The notes under the pieces were generated by a model that made no database searches, was not told the DNA's origin, and saw nothing but the letters and a program-made list of their open reading frames with translations. Source: Streptomyces sp. NBC_00358 (lineage in GTDB: Bacteria; Actinomycetota; Actinomycetes; Streptomycetales; Streptomycetaceae). Taken from it: DNA of 64,000 nt. Where the stretch lies: positions 6,324,001-6,388,000 of the forward strand of contig NZ_CP107976.1 in the NCBI RefSeq assembly GCF_036099295.1, read 5' to 3'. A program made the translations under genes and the position numbers. This document shows, one piece after another, positions 45,084 to 53,691 of the stretch; position 1 is the first letter of the stretch, and each line of letters opens with the position of its first letter.

Positions 45084-48000
45084 GCCGACGTGTCCTTCCC
45101 TGTGTCGTCCTCGGGCTCCTCGGGCTCCTTGGGTTCCTCGACCCGGAACCTCGGCTTGCGGAAGGCGATCCGCGCGGTCGGTGGATCGGGCTCGGCCCGG
45201 AGCGCCCCCGGCCCACGCGCGGAAACAGTGGGCCCGGAGACAACCCCGCCCCCCGCTCCGGCCTGGGTTCCGGTCCCGGCCCCGCCCCCGGTTCCGGCCT
45301 GGGTTCCGGTCCCGCCTCCGGGCTCGGGTGCCCCGCCCTCTCGCCCGGCGGACGCGACCTCACGCCCCGCTGTACCGGCTCCGGGGTCCGCCGTGCCGGG
45401 GCCCGGGTACGGCGGACGAGCACCCGGGTCCGGTGTACCGGCCCCCGGGTCCGCCGGGCCGGCGCCAGGGTTCGGCGTACCGGCTCCCGGGTCCGCCGTC
45501 CGGGTACCCCGGCGAGCCCGGAACCCGGCCGGCAGGGTTCCAGGGCCGCGTGTCCCGCCGCGTACTCGTCTCGGCAGCGGGGCCGTCGGGGCCCCCGACG
45601 CGTCCGGCGGCGGCCACCCGGGGGCGGCGGGCACTCCCGGTCCGCCTGGCTCCCGTACGCTCACCAGGCCGGCGAACAGGCCGGTCAACGCCAGGAGTTG
45701 GGCGGCCGGACCGAAGGCCCCCTCTCCCGCCGAGGCCGGCGATCCCGCACCCGTCGCGGCGGCGATGCCCGCCCCGGCGAGCGCGAGGAACGCGATCGGC
45801 ACGAGCAGTGTGTGGCGGCGGCGGGCGAGCAGGGCCAGGGCCGGGACCAGCAGGGCGAGGAAGCCCGCGACGAGGATGCCCACCAGGGTGAGGGCCACCA
45901 GCCCCGGCCAGAATCCCGGCAGTGGCGGCACGGGCTGCGGTTCGTCGGGGTTGGGTGCCCGGCGGCGCCACAGGACGAGGCCCGCCAGTACGACGACGGC
46001 GACCCCGCCGCCGATCAGCCCCGCCTCGTACGTCGTGGCGGGCTGGTACGACAGCCTGACCGTGCCGCCCGCGCCCGACGGGATCCGCCAGCCCTGCTGC
46101 CAGCCGTCGAGCCGTACCGGTGTGAGTTCCCTCCCGCCCAGGGTGGCCTTCCAGCCGTCGTTGAAGTTCTCGTACGTCGTCAGGTACGAGCTCGCGCCCG
46201 CGCCGACCGTCACCTCGCGGCGGTCGCCCAGCCAGTCCCGTATCCGCAGCGCCCGGCCGGAGGTGGTGGCCTCGGCCGGGGTCCCGCGGGTCAGCGTCAC
46301 GTCCGTGACGGCCAGTGGCCCGCCGTCGCCCGCCTCGACCCGGTGCGACCCCGCGGAGAGCGGCAAGCCGGTCGCCGCACGGCCGTCCTGGCAGAGCGTC
46401 ACCTCGACGGCCCGGCGCTCGACCAGGTCCTGGACCCTTCCCTTCGCGCTCGTCGCGTACAGCTTCCCGTCGACCGCGACGACCGGACCCTTCCCGCACG
46501 GGAGCGAGAAGGGGCGGGTGCCCGGAGGCTGCGGGGTGCGGTACCGGCCGAGCGCGGGGATGTACGCCTCGGTGAGGCCGACCGGCAGTTGCAGGTCGGC
46601 ACCGACCAACGGGTTGTGGAGGGTCAGGGGCGCGGTCCGGGTGACGGTGATGTCGAGGTGGTCGGTGGTGATGGGGTCGAAGCGGGCCCAGCCGAACTCG
46701 TCGACCCCGGCGACCGCCGCGCCGTCCGGCGAACCGATGTCGATCTGCGTCGGACGGGTCGACAGTCCGCCCGCCGGGGCCAGCACGATGGACGAGACGG
46801 GCCGCTTGCCCGGCCAGCTCAGATGGATCGTCGGGTTGCCGCCCGCGATCCACGCCGTCGTCAGATCACCGTCGGTGAGGTTGCGCGCGGACAGACCCGC
46901 GCCCAGCTTCGCCGTCGAGTCCGCGGTCGCCGTGATCCGGTTCCGCTGCCCGGGCGCGACCTCGTAGAGCAGTCTGTCGAGTTCCTCGCCCGGCACGGGG
47001 ACGGCGTCCGCCTTCATCGTGTACGTCCCCGGGACCGAGGTGGAGAAGAGCCGGTGCAGGCCCGCCTCGGTGCCCGTCGGGGACAGACCGGTCGGGTCGG
47101 TGGAGCGGTGCAGCGAGACGATCTCGGCGGAGGCGTCCGCACCCGAGGCGTCCGTGGGGAGCTTCAGCAGACGGGTCACCCGTACATCCGGCAGCGCGAT
47201 CTCGGAGAAGCCCGCGCCGGTGAGTCCCGCGTGCTGTCCGGTGGACGCGATGATCGTGATCTTCAGCCAACTCGTCCCGCCGGGACGTGCCTTGACGGAC
47301 TGCTTCATGCCGTTCGGCAGGAGGTAGCTGGTGGCGGAGCCCCTCTCCGTCTCCACCCGGACGCGGGTCGCCGCCGAGCGCACCCCGTCCTGTGCCAGCG
47401 GGATCACGTCGAAGGACGTGGGCATGTCCACGGAGCGGTCGAAGCGGATCCGCAGCCACTGGCCGTTCGCCGAGCCCGCCGCTCCCTCGGCCCACGCCGT
47501 GTCCGGGTTGCCGTCGAAGGCGTTCACCGGGTCGTACTGCGGGAGATGGAACAGCCAGTTGCCACTGGACGAGGCCGTCACCGAGCGGGCGCCGCGCAGC
47601 TCCGCGACGGTCTGGTGCGTGACACCCCTGGCCGGGAGGATCTGCCGCGGGTTCTCGCCGGGGTCCTGCGCACTGCCGACGTCGTTGCGCTGGTCGGGCG
47701 TGTACGTGTACGAGGTGTTGGCGTCGACCAGACCGAAGCGGGTGTCGGCGCGGCGCAGCCCGTCGCCCACCACCTGGACCGGCGCGGTGCCGAGACCGGG
47801 GTGGCCGTCGCCGGTCAGTACGGCGGCGCGCCCCCGAAGCGCGGGGTCGGCGGCCAGCGGGAGCAGCGACTCGGGCCCGCCGGAGACCACGGCGGTGTCG
47901 GCGACCGGCTTCAGTCCGGCCTGCCCAGGCCGTGGAACGGTTTCGTCGGTCGGCTCGTAGATCTCCACGGCGCGCTCGCGCGGATAGAGGCCCTCGACCT

Positions 48001-49759
48001 GGAGCGGGGTGTGGTTCGCGATCCGGCCGCCGGTCGTCACCGGCCCGAATCCGTCGACCCGCCGGTACCCGGACTGCTCCAGGGTCCGCCGCACGGTCGC
48101 GGTCGGGACGTAGCCGATCTGGCCGGGGTCGAGGTCGTTGCGTACGACGACGTAGTAGAGGCCGGCGCGGCTCAGATAGTCCGCGAGCCCTGGGACGTCG
48201 CCGCCGGTCAGCAGTGCCTGCTCGACCGCGTCCATGGCACGCCGGTTGCCCGGGGTGCCGAAGGGGACGTAGTCCCGCTCGGCCCAGCGGGAGTCCGCGA
48301 GCACGTCGAGGGGTTCGTCGATGGGGGAGCCCCAGGTGTAGATGCCGTGCGCGGTGGCGGGGACGACGAGGGCGCGGGAGTCGGGCGAGTACTTCTTGAG
48401 CCAGTCCGCGGTCGTCCGCCAGTAGCGGGGGAGTTCCTGGAACGAACCCGGTTGCAGGATCGACCCGTTGAGATAGGGCCAGGCCAGTCCGGGCAGGACG
48501 AGGACCGCCGCGATCAGCGGGGCGAGGCGCCGGCCCCGTACCGGACGGGCGCCGTGTGTCCGCGTCGCGACGTCCACCAGATGCGCGAGGCCGAGGACGA
48601 GGGCGAGCGCGAGGCCGGTCTGGAACTTGTAGATGTTGCGGAAGGGGACGAGCGGACCGTCCAGCCAGTCCCGCGCCACGCCGTGGAAGGGTGCCCCGAG
48701 CGAACCGCCGTACCCGGCAAGGGTGATGAGGGCGACCGACAGGACGGTCAGCACCAGCCAGCGGCGCTCGGGCATGTCACGTCTCGCCAGGCCCGCGAGC
48801 CCGAGTCCCGCCGCGAGGGCGGAGCAGACGATCACGATCACCGAGGACGCGACGGACCACCCGGCCGGCAGCCAGGCCTCGCCGAAATGCAGGTACCCCA
48901 CCCAGTTGCCCGCGCCGCGCAGTGCCTCGGTGGCCGACATGGTGGCGGTCGTGGTCTGTGAAGTCTCTATGTAGGGAAGGAAGTTCTCGCCGTAGACGCC
49001 CAGCAGCAGCAGCGCGATCCACCACCAGGCCGTCGCCAGGACCACGCCGGGCACCCACCAGGAGATGAGCTTGCGCTGCCGGGGCCCGCGCGGGCGGGAC
49101 AGCAGGTACAGCCCGACCGGCAGGAGCGAGGCCAGGGTCGCGGCCGCGTTCACCCCGCCCATGAAGGGGACGACCAGGGCCGAGCGCAGGGCCGCGATCC
49201 GGGCGCTGTAGCGCTCGTTCGTCAGGGGCAGCAGAACCCAGGGGAGGAGGGCGCCCGGGAGCGCGGCCGCCGAGGTCGAACCGACGACGGTCGTGAAGAG
49301 CGGCCACAGCGCGTACGCGACCGCCGCGAGCAGACGGGACGCGCCGCTGCCGGTCCGCAGCCGCTCGGCCAGTCTGAGCGCGCCCCAGAAGGCGACGGAC
49401 ACGATGACCGACAGCCACAGCCGTTCCGACAGCCACACCGGCAGACGGACCAGCCGGCACAGCCCGTAGTACGGCAGCATCGGCCAGGCGTAGCCGACGT
49501 ACTGGTCCTGGATGCCGCCGAAGCCGCCCCGGTCGTGCCACAACTGGCCGAGATCGGAAAGGAATTGCCAGGGGTCGAGCGCGACTCCGAGCTTGGTGTC
49601 GAAGGTGGTGCGCCCGGGGTGGACGGCCAGGAACAGCACGAACACCACGGCCCAGAAGCCCAGCAGCCACCGCCGGGAGCGCGGCCCCTCCGGAGGGCCG
49701 GACGTGCCGGTGGCGGGGCGGACCGCTGCCGGGGGAGGAGCCTGGACCGTGCTCGTCAT
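45080..49759 (-). CDS. AftD-like alpha-(1->3)-arabinofuranosyltransferase (DUF3367)
   Basis: About 1559 aa. The N-terminal half is a polytopic GT-C membrane domain (about residues 30-480; helices such as WLLGFWAVVFVLFLAVHPGR). Next is a large extracellular part with F5/8-type beta-sandwich character (NAFDGNPDTAWAEG and LTDGDLTTAWIAGG are discoidin-like), then two or three C-terminal helices and a disordered Pro/Gly/acidic tail with repeats. The architecture fits AftD, which adds arabinofuranose to arabinogalactan/LAM in mycobacteria from decaprenyl-phospho-arabinose. Its role in this organism is unknown. ATG 49759 overlaps the upstream methyltransferase stop (ATGA); the open frame beyond it is non-coding. 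Confidence 0.85.
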   Translation of the reverse strand: MTSTVQAPPPAAVRPATGTSGPPEGPRSRRWLLGFWAVVFVLFLAVHPGRTTFDTKLGVALDPWQFLSDLGQLWHDRGGFGGIQDQYVGYAWPMLPYYGLCRLVRLPVWLSERLWLSVIVSVAFWGALRLAERLRTGSGASRLLAAVAYALWPLFTTVVGSTSAAALPGALLPWVLLPLTNERYSARIAALRSALVVPFMGGVNAAATLASLLPVGLYLLSRPRGPRQRKLISWWVPGVVLATAWWWIALLLLGVYGENFLPYIETSQTTTATMSATEALRGAGNWVGYLHFGEAWLPAGWSVASSVIVIVCSALAAGLGLAGLARRDMPERRWLVLTVLSVALITLAGYGGSLGAPFHGVARDWLDGPLVPFRNIYKFQTGLALALVLGLAHLVDVATRTHGARPVRGRRLAPLIAAVLVLPGLAWPYLNGSILQPGSFQELPRYWRTTADWLKKYSPDSRALVVPATAHGIYTWGSPIDEPLDVLADSRWAERDYVPFGTPGNRRAMDAVEQALLTGGDVPGLADYLSRAGLYYVVVRNDLDPGQIGYVPTATVRRTLEQSGYRRVDGFGPVTTGGRIANHTPLQVEGLYPRERAVEIYEPTDETVPRPGQAGLKPVADTAVVSGGPESLLPLAADPALRGRAAVLTGDGHPGLGTAPVQVVGDGLRRADTRFGLVDANTSYTYTPDQRNDVGSAQDPGENPRQILPARGVTHQTVAELRGARSVTASSSGNWLFHLPQYDPVNAFDGNPDTAWAEGAAGSANGQWLRIRFDRSVDMPTSFDVIPLAQDGVRSAATRVRVETERGSATSYLLPNGMKQSVKARPGGTSWLKITIIASTGQHAGLTGAGFSEIALPDVRVTRLLKLPTDASGADASAEIVSLHRSTDPTGLSPTGTEAGLHRLFSTSVPGTYTMKADAVPVPGEELDRLLYEVAPGQRNRITATADSTAKLGAGLSARNLTDGDLTTAWIAGGNPTIHLSWPGKRPVSSIVLAPAGGLSTRPTQIDIGSPDGAAVAGVDEFGWARFDPITTDHLDITVTRTAPLTLHNPLVGADLQLPVGLTEAYIPALGRYRTPQPPGTRPFSLPCGKGPVVAVDGKLYATSAKGRVQDLVERRAVEVTLCQDGRAATGLPLSAGSHRVEAGDGGPLAVTDVTLTRGTPAEATTSGRALRIRDWLGDRREVTVGAGASSYLTTYENFNDGWKATLGGRELTPVRLDGWQQGWRIPSGAGGTVRLSYQPATTYEAGLIGGGVAVVVLAGLVLWRRRAPNPDEPQPVPPLPGFWPGLVALTLVGILVAGFLALLVPALALLARRRHTLLVPIAFLALAGAGIAAATGAGSPASAGEGAFGPAAQLLALTGLFAGLVSVREPGGPGVPAAPGWPPPDASGAPTAPLPRRVRGGTRGPGTLPAGFRARRGTRTADPGAGTPNPGAGPADPGAGTPDPGARPPYPGPGTADPGAGTAGREVASAGREGGAPEPGGGTGTQAGTGGGAGTGTQAGAGGGVVSGPTVSARGPGALRAEPDPPTARIAFRKPRFRVEEPKEPEEPEDDTGKDTSA

Positions 49760-50871
49760 GGTGGACACCGCCGGAGGATGAGGAGGAGGTTCCAGGTGGC
49801 GAACTCGCGCAGCCCCGGCGCCTTGGCGACGGCTTCCGCGAGGAAGGGCCAGTAGCGGGAGCGGGCCGAGACGATCGTGATGTCGTCGCGGGCGCGCACC
49901 TGCCGCAGGGTGGTGCCGATGTGCACGGCGAAGAGGTTCTCGCCCAGGGTGTGCTTGGCGGGTCTTCCGGTACGGCGCCGGTAGCGGGCGCGCGCCCGTT
50001 CGGCGCCGAAGTAGTGCCAGGGCGCCCACTCGTGACCGCCCCACGGGGACAGCCAGTTGGTGAACGACACGTAGATGAGGCCGCCCGGACGGGTCACCCT
50101 CACCAGTTCGCTGAGGAACGTCTGCGGATCGGCCACGTGCTCAAGGACGTTGGAGGAGAAGCAGACGTCCGCGACCCCGTCCGCGAGCGGCATCAGATAG
50201 CCGTCGGCGACGACGGCCTGGGCGGGCGGCTCCGGGCCGAGCTCCCGGCGGTCGGGCTCGAAGAGATAGGCGTGGGCTCCGCGCCGCCGGAACTCCTCGG
50301 TGAAGTAGCCGCCGCCGCCCCCGATGTCCACGACCGTACGGCCCTCGACGGCGCCGTACGCCGCTTCGACCTGGTCGGCGGCGTCCCGGGCGAGCAGCGT
50401 GTAGCAGGCCCCGGGGTCGTCCCGCTCGTGCAGAAAGGCACGGAAGAGGGCGAGCGACCTCCGTACGGAGGGATCCTTGGGACCGGCGCGGGTCCCGCCG
50501 TGGGCCCGGGTCCCGTCGCCGGCACCCCCGCCCGAACGGCCCCCCGCCCCGGCCCCACCCCCGACGCCGACACCGGCACCCATGCCCGCGTCGGCCAGGT
50601 CACGGGCACCCATGCCCGCGTCGGCCGGGCGCCTCGCGCCGGTACCGCTACCCGCGCCGGAACCGTTACCCGCACCAGTGCCGTTACCCGCGCCGGTGCC
50701 GTTGCCCGCGCCGGAACCGCTACCCGCGCCAGAACCGCTACTCGCGCCAATGCCGTTGCCCGGGCCGGTACCGCTACCCGCGCCGGTGCCGCTACCCGCA
50801 CCAGTGCCGTTGCCGGCGGACGGCTCGGCGTCCGGCCGGACGTCTCCACCGGTGGGCCCGGTGTCCGTCAC
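49756..50871 (-). CDS. SAM-dependent methyltransferase with long Gly-rich repeat N-terminus
   Basis: 371 aa. Catalytic domain from about residue 130: motif I TVVDIGGGGGYFTEEFRRRG, post-I YLFEPDRRELG, VCFSSNVLEHVADPQTFL and VTRPGGLIYVSF. It belongs with methyltransferases of polysaccharide clusters. The first ~125 residues are a Gly/Thr/Ser/Asn/Ala array (about ten GxGxGA units, 18-bp repeats at 50640-50815), probably disordered. GTG 50871 overlaps the glycosyltransferase stop (GTGA). The true start could lie after the repeat, near DPSVRRSLALF, but I see no good start codon there. Confidence 0.82.
   Translation of the reverse strand: MTDTGPTGGDVRPDAEPSAGNGTGAGSGTGAGSGTGPGNGIGASSGSGAGSGSGAGNGTGAGNGTGAGNGSGAGSGTGARRPADAGMGARDLADAGMGAGVGVGGGAGAGGRSGGGAGDGTRAHGGTRAGPKDPSVRRSLALFRAFLHERDDPGACYTLLARDAADQVEAAYGAVEGRTVVDIGGGGGYFTEEFRRRGAHAYLFEPDRRELGPEPPAQAVVADGYLMPLADGVADVCFSSNVLEHVADPQTFLSELVRVTRPGGLIYVSFTNWLSPWGGHEWAPWHYFGAERARARYRRRTGRPAKHTLGENLFAVHIGTTLRQVRARDDITIVSARSRYWPFLAEAVAKAPGLREFATWNLLLILRRCPP
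50640..50815. repeat. Imperfect 18-bp tandem repeat in a methyltransferase gene
   Basis: About ten degenerate 18-bp copies, each coding for a six-residue GxGxGA unit (x is N, S, T or I). Third-position and x-codon changes show that it is older than the Trm112 minisatellite. Confidence 0.8.
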
Positions 50872-52019
50872 GGCGCCCAGTCCCTCACCGCCTCCACGGC
50901 CACCGCTTCGAACCGGCGGACCGTGTGGTTCCAGCGGTAGCGGGCCGCGTGGTCGCGGGCGGCCCGGCCCATCAGGGCGCGGTGCTGGCCGGACAGGGCC
51001 AGGGTGCACCAGGCCGCCGCGAAGGAGGACTCGCCACGGGCGAGCACCCCCGTCTCGCCGTCCACGACGGAGTCCCGCAGGCCGGGTACGTCGAAGGCGA
51101 CGGCCGGGGTCTCGCGCGCGGCCGCCTCGGTGACCACGAGGCCCCAGCCCTCGACGGCGGACGGGTGCACCAGCAGCCAGGCGGCGCACAGCAGCCGGTG
51201 CTTCTCGGCCTCGGAGACATGGCCGGTGAACTCGACCCCGGAACCCGCGAGTTGTGCCAGGCGCTCACGCTCGGGACCGTCGCCGATGATGACCAGCCGG
51301 CCGCCGGTGACCGGGCGGACCCGCTCCCACAGCCGCAGCAGCAGATCGATCCGCTTGTACTCCACGAGCCGTCCCATCGCCACGAACAGGGGCTCGGGCG
51401 AGCGCGCGGACCGCGGCCCCGGCTCCTCGACCCCGTTGTGCACGACCCGGATGCGGTCCCGCTCGACCCCGATCGTGTGCAGGGCGTGCGCGGTCGACGG
51501 CGAGACGGCGACGAGCAGGTTCCCGCGCTGCGCACCGGCCAGCGCCCAGTGTTCGAGTCTTCGGCCGATCCGGGCGGCGGGCGCCAGCGGCCCGCCGAAC
51601 CGCATCGGCCAGAGATCCGTGTGCACGTGGTTGACCAGGCAGAGCGTGGGACCGCGGTGCCACAGGGGTGCCAGATAGGGCAGCCCGTTGCAGACCTCGA
51701 CGAGCAGGTCGCAGTCGCCGACGCGGCGGTGCAGGGCCGGCCGGGCGCGCAGGAAGTGGCCCAGGTCGCCGCCCGCCGAGACGACCCGGTAGTCGCGGAA
51801 GGACGCGGGGCCACCGCACAGCAGGGTGACCTGGTGGCCCCGGCGGGTCAGCCCCTCGGCCAGCCGGTCGACCAGGAGTTCGGAGCCGCCCGCCGCGGGA
51901 TTGCCGAGATCGCGGCGGGCGAGGAAGACGATGCGGCGCGGGTGTGGGGGGAACGCCGGAGGGTACTGCGCGGGGCGCGGGGACGCGGTGCGCAGCGGGG
52001 ACGGCACGTGCTGGGGCAT
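50868..52019 (-). CDS. Glycosyltransferase family 4-like protein
   Basis: 383 aa. GT-B fold retaining glycosyltransferase. The N-terminal acceptor domain starts RRIVFLARRDLGNPAAGGSE; the C-terminal nucleotide-sugar domain has PLFVAMGRLVEYKRIDLLLR, VIIGDGPERERL and the EX7E motif EGWGLVVTEAAARE. It adds a sugar to a lipid or growing glycan on the cytoplasmic side. It is the first gene of the nine-gene operon; GGAG lies six bases before ATG 52019. The 270 bp upstream, to the PorA-family gene, hold no gene and presumably the operon promoter. Confidence 0.9.
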   Translation of the reverse strand: MPQHVPSPLRTASPRPAQYPPAFPPHPRRIVFLARRDLGNPAAGGSELLVDRLAEGLTRRGHQVTLLCGGPASFRDYRVVSAGGDLGHFLRARPALHRRVGDCDLLVEVCNGLPYLAPLWHRGPTLCLVNHVHTDLWPMRFGGPLAPAARIGRRLEHWALAGAQRGNLLVAVSPSTAHALHTIGVERDRIRVVHNGVEEPGPRSARSPEPLFVAMGRLVEYKRIDLLLRLWERVRPVTGGRLVIIGDGPERERLAQLAGSGVEFTGHVSEAEKHRLLCAAWLLVHPSAVEGWGLVVTEAAARETPAVAFDVPGLRDSVVDGETGVLARGESSFAAAWCTLALSGQHRALMGRAARDHAARYRWNHTVRRFEAVAVEAVRDWAP

Positions 52020-52289
52020 GGGTGCTCCAACTCGTCTCGGGGTGCGGAACTCGATGTGGGGGGTGGGACGGGGCGCGGATCGGCGGTGATCGTGCGGCCC
52101 CGGGTGCTGTCGGGTGGGTGGAGCCGGGGGGACGCCCGGCGGTCGGGGTGCGGGTACTTGCCGGCGCGGGGCTGTGGGTGGGTTGTGGACGGGCTGTGTT
52201 CGGGTGGGGCTGGACAGTTTTCGCCGAGCCGTTCGCGTCGGCTACTCACCGGCGTGACAATTTCGGGGCTTTGTGGAGCTGACGGCACA

Positions 52290-53267
52290 TCACATCGTGA
52301 AGGAAGTGGGGGACGATCCGGACGAACCGGGATCACGCCGCCCACGCACCATCAGAACGGCGCCGACCGCGACCAGGACGAACCCCGCCACAGCGGCACC
52401 GATCGGCAACGTCCGCCCCAGCAGACGTAGTTGGCCGCTCTCGGACTTCGCCTGTGCGACCTGGTCCCGCTGAGTCGCGGCCGTGAAGGCCAGCTTCGGA
52501 CTGTCCAGCAGCACCGCCGCGTCCTTCTCGCCGCCCGGGGCGCGCAGCGTCCGGCGCGGGCCGACCTGCGCGTAGATCACCCGCCCGGTGCGCTGGTCCA
52601 CGACGAGCTCGATGAGGTGGTTGGCGTACCACTCCTCGGCGAGCACCTGGGCGCGCTGCGGCTCCCCGACGATCGCGCCCGGCACCAGCCGGGTCCCGGT
52701 CCGGGTGGCGGGGACGGTTCCGGTGAACCGGTAGCCCTCGTATCCGCGGATCTTCCGGGTGCCCTCGTAGCGCAGGGTGACGGGCGCGCCCAGCGAGTCG
52801 TCCCACCAGCGGTACGCGCGTTTGCGCACGTCGAAGGGGAACTTCAGGTAGGCCTCGCCCTCGAAGTACGGGTGCTCCTGGCAGCAGTGCACCGGCTCGT
52901 TCGACCTGCGGTCGGTGACCCAGCGGCCCGGTGTGAACTCCAGGGCGTCGTGGGGGTCGGCCGCGGGCAGCGACCGGTCCGTGTCGACCGTCGTCGTCAC
53001 GTCCCAGACGGCCTTCCCGCTGCGCTCGCTGTCGGCGACGTCACCGCGTACGACCTGGGTGACCGTGATGTTCTGGCCGGGCACGGTCTCGACCCGGCCG
53101 GCGTCGAAGACACTGCCGGTGCCGGTGTAGACGGCGGTCGTGTCGATGTCGATCGGGTTCACGGCGGCACGCGGCTCCACGTACCAGACGAGCATCGGGG
53201 CCAGCACGAGGAGAAACGTGCCGAGGCCTATGAGGATCAGGGAGAGGGGTGAGAACTTCCGGCGCAT
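52290..53267 (-). CDS. DUF3068/PorA-family membrane-anchored protein
   Basis: 325 aa. N-terminal anchor (SLILIGLGTFLLVLAPMLVW, about residues 7-26), a ~260-residue extracellular domain (SVFDAGRVETVPGQNITVTQ and EWYANHLIELVVDQRTGRVI), and a C-terminal helix (AAVAGFVLVAVGAVLMV) with a basic tail. This is the DUF3068 family, annotated as porin PorA-like in actinobacteria; its function is unclear. ATG 53267 (MRRKFSPLS) has GGAG upstream; 55 further in-frame residues are non-coding. It is separate from, but next to, the envelope glycan operon, and has a near-consensus promoter. Confidence 0.8.
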   Translation of the reverse strand: MRRKFSPLSLILIGLGTFLLVLAPMLVWYVEPRAAVNPIDIDTTAVYTGTGSVFDAGRVETVPGQNITVTQVVRGDVADSERSGKAVWDVTTTVDTDRSLPAADPHDALEFTPGRWVTDRRSNEPVHCCQEHPYFEGEAYLKFPFDVRKRAYRWWDDSLGAPVTLRYEGTRKIRGYEGYRFTGTVPATRTGTRLVPGAIVGEPQRAQVLAEEWYANHLIELVVDQRTGRVIYAQVGPRRTLRAPGGEKDAAVLLDSPKLAFTAATQRDQVAQAKSESGQLRLLGRTLPIGAAVAGFVLVAVGAVLMVRGRRDPGSSGSSPTSFTM

Positions 53268-53381
53268 CCGGGCACTCCAGGGGCGTGAGAAGGCTCGACG
53301 CGCGGGTGGTATCCGGTGGTTCGAGGAGATACGGATGCGTCGACACCGAGGGAGAAAGTGCACGTGCGGTATGGGCCGGGA

Positions 53382-53411
53382 ACCGTAGGCGCACTCTTGA
53401 CGGAGTGTCAA
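53382..53411 (-). promoter_or_regulatory. Near-consensus promoter for the DUF3068 gene
   Basis: On the reverse strand -35 TTGACA (53411-53406), 18-base spacer and -10 TACGGT (53387-53382), 115 bases upstream of the ATG. The -35 overlaps the palindrome TTGAC-GGAGT-GTCAA (53397-53411), whose other half could serve a divergent forward promoter, so a shared operator is possible. Confidence 0.55.
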
Positions 53412-53536
53412 TGCATTGTCGAGACTGGGCACTTGCCGGGCGGGGTCGGTGTGGGCGGTGTCCGTGGGACCACTCGGCCGTGGCCGCGCGGGCTCCCGGG
53501 GTGGGGACGACCTCCGACAGAGAGGCTGACCCTGCG

Positions 53537-53689
53537 ATGTCCAGACTGCTCGCCACCGCGCTCACCGTCGTCGTCGCCGCCGTACTCGCCGTGGGTGCCG
53601 CCCTCGGTATCGTGGCGGTGCTCGACGCGACCCCGGACCAGCCGAACACGCCGTTGATCACGTACCGGAACGCCGGTCAGGAGCGCTGA
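53537..53689 (+). CDS. Small DUF2613-like membrane peptide (50 aa)
   Basis: Begins MSRLLATALTVVVAAVLAVG, a single transmembrane helix, with a short polar tail DATPDQPNTPLITYRNAGQER (split here only by length). Size and layout fit the DUF2613 family of tiny actinobacterial membrane proteins of unknown role. The AGAGAGG ribosome site lies about ten bases upstream. It ends two bases before the next gene, so the two are probably co-transcribed. Confidence 0.6.
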   Translation: MSRLLATALTVVVAAVLAVGAALGIVAVLDATPDQPNTPLITYRNAGQER

Positions 53690-53691
53690 CC

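Noticed and set aside
44564..48961. 1465-aa forward open frame opposite the AftD-like gene
   Set aside because: Low-complexity Arg/Pro/Gly shadow with no ribosome site; the reverse strand encodes a recognisable membrane transferase with coupled neighbours.
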